Of a DNA stretch of 49,977 nt, positions 1-7,306 are shown in pieces. Within the stretch, counting starts at the first letter, position 1. Each line of letters opens with the position of its first letter. The notes beneath the pieces were generated by a model. That model made no database searches. It was not told the origin of the DNA and worked only from the letters and a program-made list of their open reading frames with translations. The DNA is from an uncultured Oscillospiraceae bacterium (GTDB lineage Bacteria > Bacillota > Clostridia > Oscillospirales > Ruminococcaceae), in NCBI GenBank assembly GCA_910587135.1, contig CAJULF010000020.1, forward strand, positions 1 to 49,977, in the 5' to 3' direction. Both the position numbers and the translations under genes were made by a program.

Positions 1-126
1 TGTTGTTCTGGAAACCAAACTTGGAGGTTGGATGTTGTTGAGGAGACACTAAATAATTTTAACTCTTTAAAAAAAACGGCATATAATACTATAAAGGCAT
101 TCGGTAATGTGCAGAGAGGGTGTTGA
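1..126 (+). CDS. 3' end of an unknown gene (partial)
   Basis: Frame 1 is open from the first base to a TGA at 124-126, about 41 residues. The peptide is hydrophilic and looks helical (it contains LDVVEETLNNFNSLKKTAYN), so it may be the C-terminus of a real protein whose start lies outside the window. The stop is one base before the amidase ATG at 128, as in a tightly packed operon. Against this, the same stretch holds a promoter-like pair (TTAACT at 59-64, TATAAT at 82-87, 17-bp spacer), so it could instead be non-coding leader. No family is recognised. Confidence 0.35.
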   Translation, partial: CCSGNQTWRLDVVEETLNNFNSLKKTAYNTIKAFGNVQRGC

Positions 127-127
127 A

Positions 128-706
128 ATGCTGATCGATATAAATTATAACCGCTATGCTGCGGTAAGATATGCTCTTAAGTGGGCATATTCCAGAAATC
201 CCTGCTTTTATGATTTTCAGGATATAGGCGGCGACTGCACCAATTTTGTGTCGCAAAGCCTTTACGCGGGCTGCGGCGAAATGAACTTTTCCCAGGAAAA
301 CGGCTGGTATTTCATCAGCGCCGATGACCGTGCCCCGGCATGGACGGGAGTGGATTTTTTAAGGCAGTTTCTTCTTACAAACAGGGGGGCGGGCGTTTAC
401 GGTGAGACGTCTGAGCTGAGCGGACTTGCCGCGGGGGATATAATTCAGCTTGCCAACCCAAGCGGAAGATATTATCACAGCCTTTTTGTAAGCTATGTGG
501 GGCTGCCTGCCGTTCCGGAGAACATTTACGTCTGCGCCCACTCCATAGACGCGCGCAACAAGCGCCTGTCCAATTATCGTTATGCGGAAGCTCAGGGAAT
601 ACATATTCTCGGCGCGAGAAAAGACACCGATTCCGAAAGACGTCTGGTATGCCCCGAAATGACAAGCGGTCAGGTCCCGCAGAATCCCATAGGTTTTTTC
701 CGGTAA
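128..706 (+). CDS. Putative amidase domain protein (Amidase_6-like)
   Basis: A 192-aa protein of the putative amidase family PF12671, related to NlpC/P60-type cysteine peptidases that act on cell-wall or peptide amide bonds. The N-terminus YNRYAAVRYALKWAYSRNP leads into GGDCTNFVSQSL, with Cys37 the likely nucleophile. RYYHSLFV with His117 fits the catalytic histidine. There is no signal peptide or membrane segment, so a cytoplasmic or forespore location is possible (inference). I chose ATG128 rather than ATG107 because GAGAGGG at 114-120 is correctly spaced from it and the family homology starts there. The next gene is a LysM-GH18 spore-type hydrolase, which makes a sporulation or wall role plausible. 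The family assignment is good; the substrate is unknown. Confidence 0.8.
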   Translation: MLIDINYNRYAAVRYALKWAYSRNPCFYDFQDIGGDCTNFVSQSLYAGCGEMNFSQENGWYFISADDRAPAWTGVDFLRQFLLTNRGAGVYGETSELSGLAAGDIIQLANPSGRYYHSLFVSYVGLPAVPENIYVCAHSIDARNKRLSNYRYAEAQGIHILGARKDTDSERRLVCPEMTSGQVPQNPIGFFR

Positions 707-734
707 ACTGTTCAGAATATCAGCTCATATCTCG

Positions 735-770
735 AAAGGAGGTATGCTTCCTTACGGAAGCATTGTCATT
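735..770 (+). promoter_or_regulatory. Shine-Dalgarno, hairpin and start-codon spacer of the GH18 gene
   Basis: AAAGGAGGT at 735-743 is a near-perfect ribosome site, but the start supported by protein homology is ATG771, 27 bases away. Directly after the SD comes a perfect 8-bp inverted repeat, ATGCTTCC (744-751) and GGAAGCAT (756-763), with loop TTAC. If the hairpin forms, only 7 nt (764-770) separate SD and ATG771, a normal spacing. The ATG at 744 touches the SD and is too close to be used efficiently. A hairpin that shortens SD spacing is known from phage T4 gene 38; its action here is inference. Confidence 0.6.
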
Positions 771-2042
771 ATGCTAATTTATACAGTAAAAAGCGGCGAT
801 ACGTTGAATAATATCGCGCGGCGATTCGGACTTTCCCCAAACAGACTGATTGCCGATAATCAGTTGACAAACCCGTCAGCGCTTGTTGTGGGTCAAAACC
901 TTCTTATAATGTCAGATTCTATACGCTACATACTTGAGGAGGGGCAGACGTTATATTCGCTCTCGCAGGAATACGGCGTGCCGCTTGAAACACTTATCGA
1001 GGTCAATCCCGACATCAATCCCATACTTTTGCAGGCAGGAGAAACGGTAATAATACCGCTTGATATGGATCGGACGCGCCGACCCGCCGTCGTAAACGGT
1101 TACGCCTACCCGAATATCAATGCGAATTCACTGAATTGCGCTCTTCCCTTCCTCACGACTTTAAGCCCGTTCAGCTACTCGCTCACTCCCAGCGGCGAGC
1201 TTATCGCGATAGATGACAACGACCTTATTTATCGGGCATTCCGCTCCGCCGTGATGCCGATAATGGTTGTTACAAATATTTTTGACGGGAGCTTCGACAC
1301 CGAAGCGCTGTCCGAGATCCTTGCAAATGAGGAGAACACGGCGCGGCTGATAGATTCTATACTGTTTGAGCTGGATCTGAAAGGATACTACGGCGTCAAT
1401 ATGGATATGGAATATATCTCCCCCGATGACCGCGAAATCTACAACAGCTTTCTTAGGCGGCTCGCAGACAGGCTGCACAACAGAGGCTACGTGCTCATGA
1501 CAGCGTTAGCACCTAAAATCTCCGCGGATCAGCAGGGCATTCTTTATGAAGCTCACGATTACCGTGCACAAGGTGAAATAGCAGACTACATCATTATTAT
1601 GACCTATGAGTGGGGCTACACATACGGTCCTCCCATGGCGGTATCTCCCCTGAACGAGGTGCGGCGCGTTCTGGAGTACGCGGTGACGGAAATACCTCCC
1701 GAGAAAATTCTTATGGGAATGCCAAACTACGGGTACGACTGGACACTGCCATACGCCAGCGGAACGGCGGCGCGCACAGTGGGATTTGTCGAGGCAACAG
1801 AACTGGCGCAGCGCTTCGGCTCGGAAATCATGTTTGACGAGCGTTCGCAATCGCCATACTTCAACTATATCGAAAACGGTGTGCGCCATGTTGTCTGGTT
1901 TGACGACCCGAGAAGCATAAAGGCAAAGCTGGAACTGGTGAATGAGTACGACCTTGCCGGGGTAAGCTATTGGACTATAAATCGCTGCTATGTACCCAAC
2001 TGGCTTATATTGCAGGATATGTTTGATATTGTGAAGCTCTGA
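771..2042 (+). CDS. LysM-LysM-GH18 peptidoglycan hydrolase (SleL/YaaH-like)
   Basis: A 423-aa protein with two LysM domains, at about residues 1-45 and 49-95, each with the YTVKSGDTL-type opening. They bind peptidoglycan glycan. A GH18 barrel follows to the C-terminus. The catalytic motif reads YGVNMDMEY with Glu214 as the acid. Together they resemble spore-cortex N-acetylglucosaminidases of the YaaH/SleL type, which act in the spore coat during germination. There is no signal peptide, as is usual for proteins deposited on the spore from the mother cell. The start at 771 gives a LysM domain at residue 1; an upstream ATG744 would add nine residues and lies against the SD. Cotranscription with the amidase 64 bp upstream is likely. 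Confidence 0.87.
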   Translation: MLIYTVKSGDTLNNIARRFGLSPNRLIADNQLTNPSALVVGQNLLIMSDSIRYILEEGQTLYSLSQEYGVPLETLIEVNPDINPILLQAGETVIIPLDMDRTRRPAVVNGYAYPNINANSLNCALPFLTTLSPFSYSLTPSGELIAIDDNDLIYRAFRSAVMPIMVVTNIFDGSFDTEALSEILANEENTARLIDSILFELDLKGYYGVNMDMEYISPDDREIYNSFLRRLADRLHNRGYVLMTALAPKISADQQGILYEAHDYRAQGEIADYIIIMTYEWGYTYGPPMAVSPLNEVRRVLEYAVTEIPPEKILMGMPNYGYDWTLPYASGTAARTVGFVEATELAQRFGSEIMFDERSQSPYFNYIENGVRHVVWFDDPRSIKAKLELVNEYDLAGVSYWTINRCYVPNWLILQDMFDIVKL

Positions 2043-2087
2043 AAATATAATATAAACGGACAATTACAATATTGCCCGCGCAACTTG

Positions 2088-2272
2088 TAAAAAAAGCTTA
2101 TATGCTACGCAATGTCGGTGCATGAAATTTCAAAAAGTACACATTTGCCGAATGGCAAATGTGTACGGTTTCCGCAGCCGCGCAGAGCGAAACGAAGTGA
2201 AGCGGGGCGTGAGTGCGGAAATTTTGAAAAATTTTTTAATAATCCGCCCTTGGTCAACCTTTATATACAGTC
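2088..2272 (-). repeat. Dispersed structured element, copy A
   Basis: Non-coding repeat read on the minus strand from TATATAAAGGTTGACCAAGG (revcomp of 2249-2268) to AAGCTTTTTTTAC near 2090. It matches copies at 9958, 13283 and 48351. The central palindrome 2137-2149 / 2154-2166 is a perfect 13-bp stem with loop GAAT. Arms reading TTTCCGCA and TGCGGAAA, and an outer AAATTT..CAAAA / TTTTGAAATTT pair, enclose it. Similar hairpin sequences lie on each side (ACGGACAATT at about 2057 and GCGGACAATT at about 2277), looking like a decayed duplication. It follows the GH18 gene by 45 bp. Confidence 0.85.
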
Positions 2273-2778
2273 TGAAGCGGACAATTGCGATGTCGTCCGC
2301 AAAGATATGCGGCTCACCTTGAATGTTTTTATACACCATTTATACAAATCACATTTTTTTGATATATGTAATATTTTACAAAGTTTATATCCGAAAATAT
2401 ACAACATATATAAATCAGAAAAAAAACCAAGCGATTTTTGTTAAATTTCTCCAACCACCGGAGTGGTAACAAAAATAGATCATATTCATATTATATAGTG
2501 TGACGCCAAGATAAAACATCATGTATGCAGCAGCGTACTCCGCGGATTCCGAAACGTGTACACGAATCGTTTATGTCGGGTGTAGCCATGTTTAATACCG
2601 ATTCCTCATTGAAAGTGTATACAAAAAATCTTCGCCAAAACCATATATCAGAGTTTTTGCTCGATTTTTTTACACTTTCTAATGGGAATAAGTATAAAGT
2701 CACCGGAATAATCTGATAATCACCTATTTCATAAGTGTAAGCTTCCTGCTTAATCCTCCTAAACAGCTCGCAAGCCGG
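2273..2778. other. AT-rich intergenic stretch with inverted repeats
   Basis: No convincing gene is present in about 500 bp. Two inverted repeats stand out. ATTTTTGTTA at 2434-2443 pairs with TAACAAAAAT at 2467-2476, with an inner CCAC/GTGG stem. GAAAGTGT at 2611-2618 plus AAAAAATC at 2623-2630 pair with GATTTTTT at 2663-2670 and ACACTTTC at 2672-2679. Short open frames across the second hairpin have no recognisable protein features. These may be remnants of small mobile elements or convergent terminators. Confidence 0.4.
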
Positions 2779-2973
2779 CTATTGACCGACCTGCGGGCTG
2801 TTGTTATATGGGATCAACGGAGCGATACAAATAACCGAATTTGCCGCATTTTCACAATCGGATATAAGCCACTTTTCACCATTCCACACCAGCGTCATGG
2901 TATAGCTTGTATCATATGATGGATCGTGCACAAAATCCTCTTCTAGATTATAAGGATACAATTCGTTATTATA
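2779..2973 (-). pseudogene. Remnant: C-terminal piece of an NTF2-like/lipoprotein-type domain
   Basis: An open frame of about 64 codons on the minus strand, starting after an in-frame TGA at 2974-2976 and ending with TAG at 2779-2781. The only start available is TTG at 2961, without a clear ribosome site. The sequence YTMTLVWNGEKWLISDCEN resembles the last strands of NTF2-like domains often found at the C-terminus of small Firmicutes lipoproteins. The absence of an N-terminal part suggests a truncated relic downstream of the MATE gene. An imperfect stem-loop (2762-2803) overlaps its end but lacks a T-tract. Confidence 0.35.
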
Positions 2974-2992
2974 TCACATGGAAAAAAGCTCG

Positions 2993-4414
2993 TCAGACGT
3001 TTTCATTCAGAGCGGCTTCGGTATTTTTCTCATCGTTTGTCCCGTGACGTATATCTGTCTTGATTTTCCGTTTGACCCTGACGAAGCAACCAAAAAACGC
3101 GGGTATAAGGAACATATCCGCTAACACCCAAGCCGCGGGACTTGCGAAACATACTGCGTTATATCCGAATACCGGAACAAGGCAAAGTGCCACAAAGGCT
3201 CTTGCAGCCATCTCGAACACTCCCGCGAATACAGCTATCTGAGAAAACCCCATGCCCTGTATAAGAAACCGCACTATATTTACAAACGCAAGCGGAACAT
3301 AAAAGGACACGTTTATCATCAGAAACTGACCCGCAAGCGCCAGTATCTCCTCGGGATTTCCGCTGTCAGCCTTGATGAAAAGCATTGCCGCCTTTCCCCC
3401 CAGCAGCGCGACAAAGCCCAGCGCGAACACCGCGTAGCCCACACCAAGCAGCGAACAGTTGAACAATCCCTTTTTGACCCTGTCGACACGTCCCGCGCCT
3501 ATATTCTGCCCGCCGTAAGTTGCCATGGTGCTTCCCATCGCGTCAAACGGGCAGCACATAAACTGGCTTACCTTGCTCCCTGCGGTGACTGCCGCCACAT
3601 AAGTCGAACCAAGCCCGTTTACCGCCGTCTGAAGCAGTATCGAGCCTATTGCGGTAATGGAATACTGCAGCCCCATGGGAAGTCCGACAGCGCAAAGCCT
3701 GACTATATAATAAATCTCGGGCTTCATATCGGATTTTTTGAGATGAAGTATCTCAAACCTTTTTGCTATGTAGACAAGGCAGAGTATTCCCGAAACAAGC
3801 TGCGAAATTACCGTCGCATATCCGGCTCCCGCAACCCCCGAATTCAGCACCACAATCATAAATATATCCAGCGCCACGTTTAGCAGGCTCGAAATTATCA
3901 GAAAAATAACGGGAGTTCTGGAGTCGCCCAGTGAGCGGATTATTCCCGAAAGGATATTGTACAGAAAAGTCACGGGGATACCCATGAAAATAACAAAAAT
4001 ATAGTCGTGGGCTTCGTTGAACACGTCCTCGGGAGTATCCATCCATTGCAGGATATTTGTACACAGCAGGCAGGTAGCCGCGGTAAGAACTGCCGCGAAA
4101 ACAACCGCTATCCAAACGGTATTTCCCACATATTTCCTCAGCGCGTCAAAATCTTTAGAGCCGAACTGCTGCGCTACGGGGATCGCGAAGCCGGCGCAGA
4201 TTCCTATCACAAATCCAAGCACCAGAAAGTTCACCGAACCGGTAGAGCCTACCCCTGCCAGCGCGTTCACCCCAAGATATTGTCCCACCACTATCGTATC
4301 GACCATATTGTAAAACTGCTGAAACAGCATTCCGAAAAGCAGCGGCAGCATAAAGCCGAGTATCAGCTTCATAGGCGAGCCGACCGTCAGATCCCTTACA
4401 GCGGATTTTGCCAT
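2993..4414 (-). CDS. MATE family multidrug efflux transporter
   Basis: A 473-aa inner-membrane protein of the MATE/DinF class, which exports drugs or metabolites in exchange for Na+ or H+. The opening PMKLILGFMLPLLFGMLFQQFYNMVDTIVVGQYLG is characteristic of the family, and about twelve hydrophobic segments in two pseudo-symmetric halves follow. The C-terminal tail is charged and cytoplasmic. The start is supported by GGGGAGGGG seven or so bases upstream. A consensus promoter lies about 50 bp upstream (4467-4495), so it is probably transcribed alone. The substrate cannot be told from sequence. Confidence 0.93.
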   Translation of the reverse strand: MAKSAVRDLTVGSPMKLILGFMLPLLFGMLFQQFYNMVDTIVVGQYLGVNALAGVGSTGSVNFLVLGFVIGICAGFAIPVAQQFGSKDFDALRKYVGNTVWIAVVFAAVLTAATCLLCTNILQWMDTPEDVFNEAHDYIFVIFMGIPVTFLYNILSGIIRSLGDSRTPVIFLIISSLLNVALDIFMIVVLNSGVAGAGYATVISQLVSGILCLVYIAKRFEILHLKKSDMKPEIYYIVRLCAVGLPMGLQYSITAIGSILLQTAVNGLGSTYVAAVTAGSKVSQFMCCPFDAMGSTMATYGGQNIGAGRVDRVKKGLFNCSLLGVGYAVFALGFVALLGGKAAMLFIKADSGNPEEILALAGQFLMINVSFYVPLAFVNIVRFLIQGMGFSQIAVFAGVFEMAARAFVALCLVPVFGYNAVCFASPAAWVLADMFLIPAFFGCFVRVKRKIKTDIRHGTNDEKNTEAALNENV

Positions 4415-4466
4415 AATATCCCCTCCCCGTTCTGTCTAAATGACAAAGCCTGTTGAACCATATGAC

Positions 4467-4495
4467 ATTATACAATTTTGGAAAGGGATTTTCAA
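4467..4495 (-). promoter_or_regulatory. Promoter of the MATE gene
   Basis: On the minus strand TTGAAA (4490-4495) and TATAAT (4467-4472) are separated by exactly 17 bp. Transcription would begin near 4460, leaving a leader of about 45 nt before the MATE start. Confidence 0.75.
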
Positions 4496-4561
4496 TTGAT
4501 ATAATAAATAATAGTTTTCGCCGCCCGTACCGTTTCTTCGGGATATTGCACAACAAATTCA

Positions 4562-4596
4562 CGCCCCCGCCGGAATCATTTTCCGTGCGGGGGGCG
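4562..4596 (-). terminator. Terminator of the GH43-GH5-SBP operon
   Basis: A GC-rich stem-loop: CGCCCCCGC-CGGAA (4562-4575) pairs with TTCCG-TGCGGGGGGCG (4581-4596) with small bulges. It lies 34 bp beyond the stop of the solute-binding protein gene. The T-tract on the minus strand is weak (TGAATTTGTT). Confidence 0.5.
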
Positions 4597-4629
4597 CAAT
4601 TAACTATATTTGTATTCGTTGGCGTGTTT

Positions 4630-6129
4630 TTATCTGTATTCGTCCAACGCCGCCTCAATAACAGGAGCTATCTCGGCGCTCTTCTGTGTCCACGACTCGC
4701 CGTCAAACGCGATTCCGTTCATAACGGGAGCGTAAATGTTCCAGAAGTTTGTATCGAATCCGCTGTCAGCTATTTCGGTCACAGGTTCAAGACCTTTGCT
4801 CTCGCGCATTTCTATCCACAGGTCGTATTCCTGCTCGCCCCATGTTATCTGCCACTTCCGGCTGCCTGCATATTTACCCTCGGTGTAGTATATCGGCTTG
4901 GGGTTGATGTGATCCTGTCTTACCTGCTCGATAACCTTTTCATCAACCTCATACGCCCTGAAGCAGTTTATCATATCGGCAGCGCCCTTTATGTTCTTAG
5001 CACCCTTGGGGACGGCAATCCCCCATGTGGCGGACTGCTGATAGTATTTATCGGCATCGGTGTCTCTCGGGAACGGCACGAAAGCAAATTCGGAAACCGT
5101 GTCGAACACGTCGTTTTCAATCCCGGTCTTGTTCTGAAGCTGTTTGGTAGCCGCCGTATAAGTCCACTCAGGCTCCATAAGTAGGAACAGCAGCCTGTCA
5201 CAGTTGCCGGCAAAGGTCTCCGGGGGAACCCAGTCGCCGAGCTGCTTTGCATAAGTCACACCATCACGGTGCAAATCTTCAATAAACTTCATCGCGCGGG
5301 TCACTCTCGGGTCGGCAATATTGCTGACCAGCGATCCGTCGGGAGCTATCTCGACCATTGTCGCGCCCGTCGTATTCACAATCGCAAGAAGCACGTTTTC
5401 GGTGCAATAAAAACCGATATTGTCCTCGCTTCTGTCACAGAACTGCTGCATCATATTGCGCCACGCGTCCCAAGTCCATTCGCCGTTTCTGTAAAGCTCA
5501 TAGGGATCGGGAAGATTGTTTTCCTCTATGGTCTTTTTGGAATAGTTGAGGGCATAAGAGGTCGTCTGCATATGCGGTATTTTGTAATGCTTTCCGTTGT
5601 ACTCGTAAGATTCGATTATATCCAGCATCCCCTCCCACATGGGTGAATGAATGTCGATATAGTCGTCAAGCGGCTCAAACATATTGCGGCTTATCGTACT
5701 CGGAAACCTGCACACGCTCTGTTCCACCGCGTCGGGAGAATCGTCCGAAGCGATAAGCGTGGCAATGCGCTCGAGATACGCGTCTCCGGACGGACACGTC
5801 ATATATTCGATATTTCCGCCGTACTGCTCGCTTTCAAATACAAGGCACTGCTCAGCTCCTTTCTGGTCGGAATGAATATCATAGTAGCAAAGCCACTTTA
5901 CCGTTCCCGCGTTACCGTCGGGAGTGTAGATGGCGGTATCAACGTCCTTTATGTCAGTATCCGTCTTAGCGTTCTCGTCGGGGTCAACTGTGGTAACGGG
6001 AGTTGTTGCGGGAGTGCCCGCAACGGGCGCGGAATTTCCTGCTGAGCCCGTATCTCCGTCACACGCTGTAATTCCTATGAGCAAGGAAGTCATAAGGGCG
6101 CAGCTCAATACTTTTTTGCTTGTTTTCAT
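4630..6129 (-). CDS. Extracellular solute-binding lipoprotein (family 1, sugar ABC type)
   Basis: A 499-aa lipoprotein that likely captures oligosaccharides at the cell surface for an ABC importer. The start at 6129 is set by AAGGAGGT just upstream. The signal peptide MKTSKKVLSCALMTSLLIG ends in lipobox ITAC with Cys23, followed by a low-complexity Thr/Ala/Pro-rich linker. The body has family features such as WTWDAWRNMMQQF and WGIAVPKGAKNIKGAADMIN. The gene is last in an operon with GH43 and GH5 genes and starts 11 bp after the GH5 stop. No permease or ATPase gene is adjacent, so its partner membrane subunits must be elsewhere, or it acts in surface binding only (inference). Confidence 0.85.
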   Translation of the reverse strand: MKTSKKVLSCALMTSLLIGITACDGDTGSAGNSAPVAGTPATTPVTTVDPDENAKTDTDIKDVDTAIYTPDGNAGTVKWLCYYDIHSDQKGAEQCLVFESEQYGGNIEYMTCPSGDAYLERIATLIASDDSPDAVEQSVCRFPSTISRNMFEPLDDYIDIHSPMWEGMLDIIESYEYNGKHYKIPHMQTTSYALNYSKKTIEENNLPDPYELYRNGEWTWDAWRNMMQQFCDRSEDNIGFYCTENVLLAIVNTTGATMVEIAPDGSLVSNIADPRVTRAMKFIEDLHRDGVTYAKQLGDWVPPETFAGNCDRLLFLLMEPEWTYTAATKQLQNKTGIENDVFDTVSEFAFVPFPRDTDADKYYQQSATWGIAVPKGAKNIKGAADMINCFRAYEVDEKVIEQVRQDHINPKPIYYTEGKYAGSRKWQITWGEQEYDLWIEMRESKGLEPVTEIADSGFDTNFWNIYAPVMNGIAFDGESWTQKSAEIAPVIEAALDEYR

Positions 6130-6139
6130 ATTTACCTCC

Positions 6140-7306
6140 TTATGCCGCTGCGTTTTCGTTCTTATCCGAAACCCACGGCTCAATTAACTTTTTGATAAAT
6201 TCGGGATTTCTCATACTGCCATCATATCGGTTGAATTCATCTCCCGCGGTGTCCCAGAGTACGGGACAAGCGCCCATCTCGTACATTCTTGATGATGCGT
6301 CAAGCATCCATTGCTCACGCACTTCGCGAGTCTTGTTCTTTCCGAAGCAGCCGTATTCGCCTACGATAACGGGTATACCGTTGTCTATGAACCGCTCTTT
6401 TATCATTTTCATGTCACCGTCCATCTGGGCGTAGTCCTCTTCGCTGCCCCAAGTGGTCTGAGCCTTGCCCCATTCCGCGTCCTTATCGAGAATGCACAGC
6501 GTTGAGGGCGTGTAGTAATGTACGGAAATTGCCATTCTTCCCACAGGATCGTTGGGCATTTTGAACAGCTCATCGCAGGTGAGCTGTATGTCGGTGTTAT
6601 AACCCGTAATGAGCAGATGGCGCTCGGGGTTGTTTCCGCCCGAAGAGCGGACAACGTCCACAAATGCTTGATTTACCTTGTTTACAAGGTCATACGCCGC
6701 TTGCTTATCCTCGCCCTCTTCGCTTGCCCATCTGTTCCACAGGGATTCCCAGCCGAGCGACTCGTTCTGGCACTCGAACATAAGCTTGTCGCCGTAATCC
6801 TTGAAAGCGTCCGCTACCTGTGTCCATGTCAGCTTGAAGCGCCTCATGCACTCTTCCTCGTTTTCGGGGAAATCATTCACCCAGCTGTCGTGGTGCATAT
6901 TTATGATTGCGTACATTCCCGTATCCAGCGTCCAATCAACGATCTCCTTGACTCTCGTTATATAGTCGGGATAGATGGTGTAGTTTCCGTCGTCGTATAT
7001 TATATTCGACCATGTAACGGGTATCCTCAGCACGCCGAAGCCCGCGTCAGCATAGCCCTGTATAGCCTCCTGCGTGATTATGGGGCTTCCCCACGCGGTT
7101 TCATAGCGCGAAACATCGGAAGATGCTATCCAGTCGCCGCAGGATTCCATGGTGTTTCCGAGATTTATCCCGTACCCCATTTCCTTTACCACCTCCACGG
7201 TGGAAATATCACGCATATCCGGATTTTCCTGCTTGCAGCCGCCCACTGATAAAACAGTTGCAATCGTTATCATTATCGCTATTATCTTATCCATAACTCT
7301 CCTCAT
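6140..7306 (-). CDS. GH5 endoglucanase-type lipoprotein
   Basis: A 388-aa glycoside hydrolase family 5 enzyme, probably an endo-beta-glucanase, mannanase or xyloglucanase acting outside the cell. The start at 7306 follows GGAGG with 8-nt spacing and overlaps the GH43 stop (ATGA); the ATG at 7321 has no spacer from its own GAGGA. The signal peptide ends at lipobox VGGC with Cys24. Family motifs are INLGNTMES, YETAWGSP, INMHHDSW (residues 135-142), acid/base Glu182 in FECQNES and nucleophile Glu317 in VIVGEYG. The acid/base motif is NES rather than the usual NEP, which is conservative but less common. Membrane anchoring implies surface cleavage followed by uptake via the solute-binding protein encoded next. 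Confidence 0.9.
   Translation of the reverse strand: MRRVMDKIIAIMITIATVLSVGGCKQENPDMRDISTVEVVKEMGYGINLGNTMESCGDWIASSDVSRYETAWGSPIITQEAIQGYADAGFGVLRIPVTWSNIIYDDGNYTIYPDYITRVKEIVDWTLDTGMYAIINMHHDSWVNDFPENEEECMRRFKLTWTQVADAFKDYGDKLMFECQNESLGWESLWNRWASEEGEDKQAAYDLVNKVNQAFVDVVRSSGGNNPERHLLITGYNTDIQLTCDELFKMPNDPVGRMAISVHYYTPSTLCILDKDAEWGKAQTTWGSEEDYAQMDGDMKMIKERFIDNGIPVIVGEYGCFGKNKTREVREQWMLDASSRMYEMGACPVLWDTAGDEFNRYDGSMRNPEFIKKLIEPWVSDKNENAAA

Noticed and set aside
2112..2444. Open frames across repeat copy A, and similar ones at 13276-13504 and 48418-48818
   Set aside because: They translate the non-coding repeat; sequence between copies varies with compensating stem changes and indels that do not preserve a frame.
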